Shown here: positions 6,466 through 6,727 of the stretch, in pieces | Layout: each line of letters starts with the position of its first letter | Numbering within the stretch: the stretch's first letter is position 1 | Assembly: GCA_021810735.1 (NCBI GenBank) | Contig: JAJZIF010000208.1 | Span: forward strand, 1 to 6,727 | Length of the DNA: 6,727 nt | Reading direction: 5' to 3' | DNA from: Acidobacteriota bacterium | GTDB taxonomy: Bacteria > Acidobacteriota > Terriglobia > Terriglobales > Acidobacteriaceae | The notes under the pieces: model-generated | What the model was told of the DNA's origin: nothing | Databases searched by the model: none | The model's input: the letters and a program-made list of their open reading frames with translations, nothing else | Made by a program: the position numbers and the translations under genes

Positions 6466-6727
6466 CACGGTGCGGACCCGGGCGATCCTAGTTGTGCACA
6501 CATTCGGGCGTTCCGCAGACATGGCACAACTTCTTGCAATTGCCAAACGTCATGGCTTACGCGTGATCGAAGACGCTTGTGAGGCGATTGGCGCCGAATA
6601 TCGGGGAGAAAGGTGGGCCATTGGGAGATGCCGGAGTGTTTGCTTTTTATCCCAACAAACAGATCACCACCGGAGAAGGCGACATGATTGTTACCAACGA
6701 CGCTGCGTTGGCGGCGATGACCCGCTC
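6464..6727 (+). pseudogene. Fragment of a DegT/DnrJ/EryC1/StrS sugar aminotransferase, 5'-deleted and frameshifted, running off the window
   Basis: These PLP enzymes transaminate keto-sugar nucleotides, for example in legionaminic, perosamine or bacillosamine-type pathways. Frame 2 from 6464 reads [20 protein letters not shown], then [18 protein letters not shown]: the mid-protein portion of the family including the PLP-contacting ED-A region. After YRGE (to 6610) the frame is lost, and from 6627 frame 3 reads [19 protein letters not shown] and [14 protein letters not shown]. The Lys in FYPNKQ is the expected Schiff-base lysine. Restoring one A in the run near 6611 and one C near 6618 would give YRGEKVGPLGDAG, the usual family spacing; deleting one base also restores frame but leaves one residue too few. 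The first 110 or so residues of a normal enzyme are missing, replaced by NeuC sequence. Whether anything intact follows past the window end is unknown. Confidence 0.82.

Noticed and set aside
6124..6546. Minus-strand open frame opposite the neuC relic
   Set aside because: The plus strand carries clear epimerase and aminotransferase sequence; the antisense product has no family resemblance.

Overview
The window looks like a piece of an Acidobacteriota-type chromosome. This is inferred from style, not from a marker gene: two secreted FG-GAP/VCBS proteins with ASPIC/UnbV domains (one with an N-terminal TPR array) sit side by side, a pattern very common in Koribacter/Solibacter-like acidobacteria, and base composition is moderately GC-rich with GC-rich third positions in the intact genes.

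Layout. Bases 1-446 (+) hold the C-terminal end of a CRTAC1-like protein: one last calcium-loop repeat and a complete ASPIC/UnbV domain. Bases 447-741 are a short convergent intergenic gap with two weak hairpins and no recognisable gene. Bases 742-5657 (-) form a two-gene operon. The upstream gene encodes a 1161-residue exported protein: signal peptide, about five TPRs, seven regularly spaced Ca-loop repeats (a probable seven-bladed propeller), a divergent ASPIC/UnbV domain, then about 455 residues of C-terminal region that I cannot assign. The downstream gene encodes a complete 477-residue amidase-signature hydrolase. The two genes overlap by four bases (TTGA), with a TTG start and a Shine-Dalgarno inside the upstream gene, so they are probably translationally coupled.

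Bases 5658-5926 are a divergent spacer. From about 5927 to the window end (+) lies a decayed sugar-nucleotide locus, not an intact gene. Its first part is the N-terminal half of a NeuC/LegG-type hydrolysing UDP-GlcNAc 2-epimerase. It is broken by a perfect 5-bp tandem duplication (ATAGA twice) that makes an in-frame TAG, and it has probably lost its start codon to a 1-bp slip. Around base 6460 the epimerase stops abruptly and continues in another frame as the middle of a DegT/DnrJ/EryC1 aminotransferase, which is itself frameshifted near 6611-6624. Together these were probably neighbouring genes for a nonulosonic acid (sialic/legionaminic-like) or related surface sugar, now fused by a deletion of roughly 1 kb and eroding.

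I see no tRNA, rRNA, CRISPR array or insertion sequence. I do not find a clear new system. The points most worth following are the multi-lesion neuC-degT relic, the unassigned C-terminal half of the TPR-propeller protein, and its tight coupling to an amidase.
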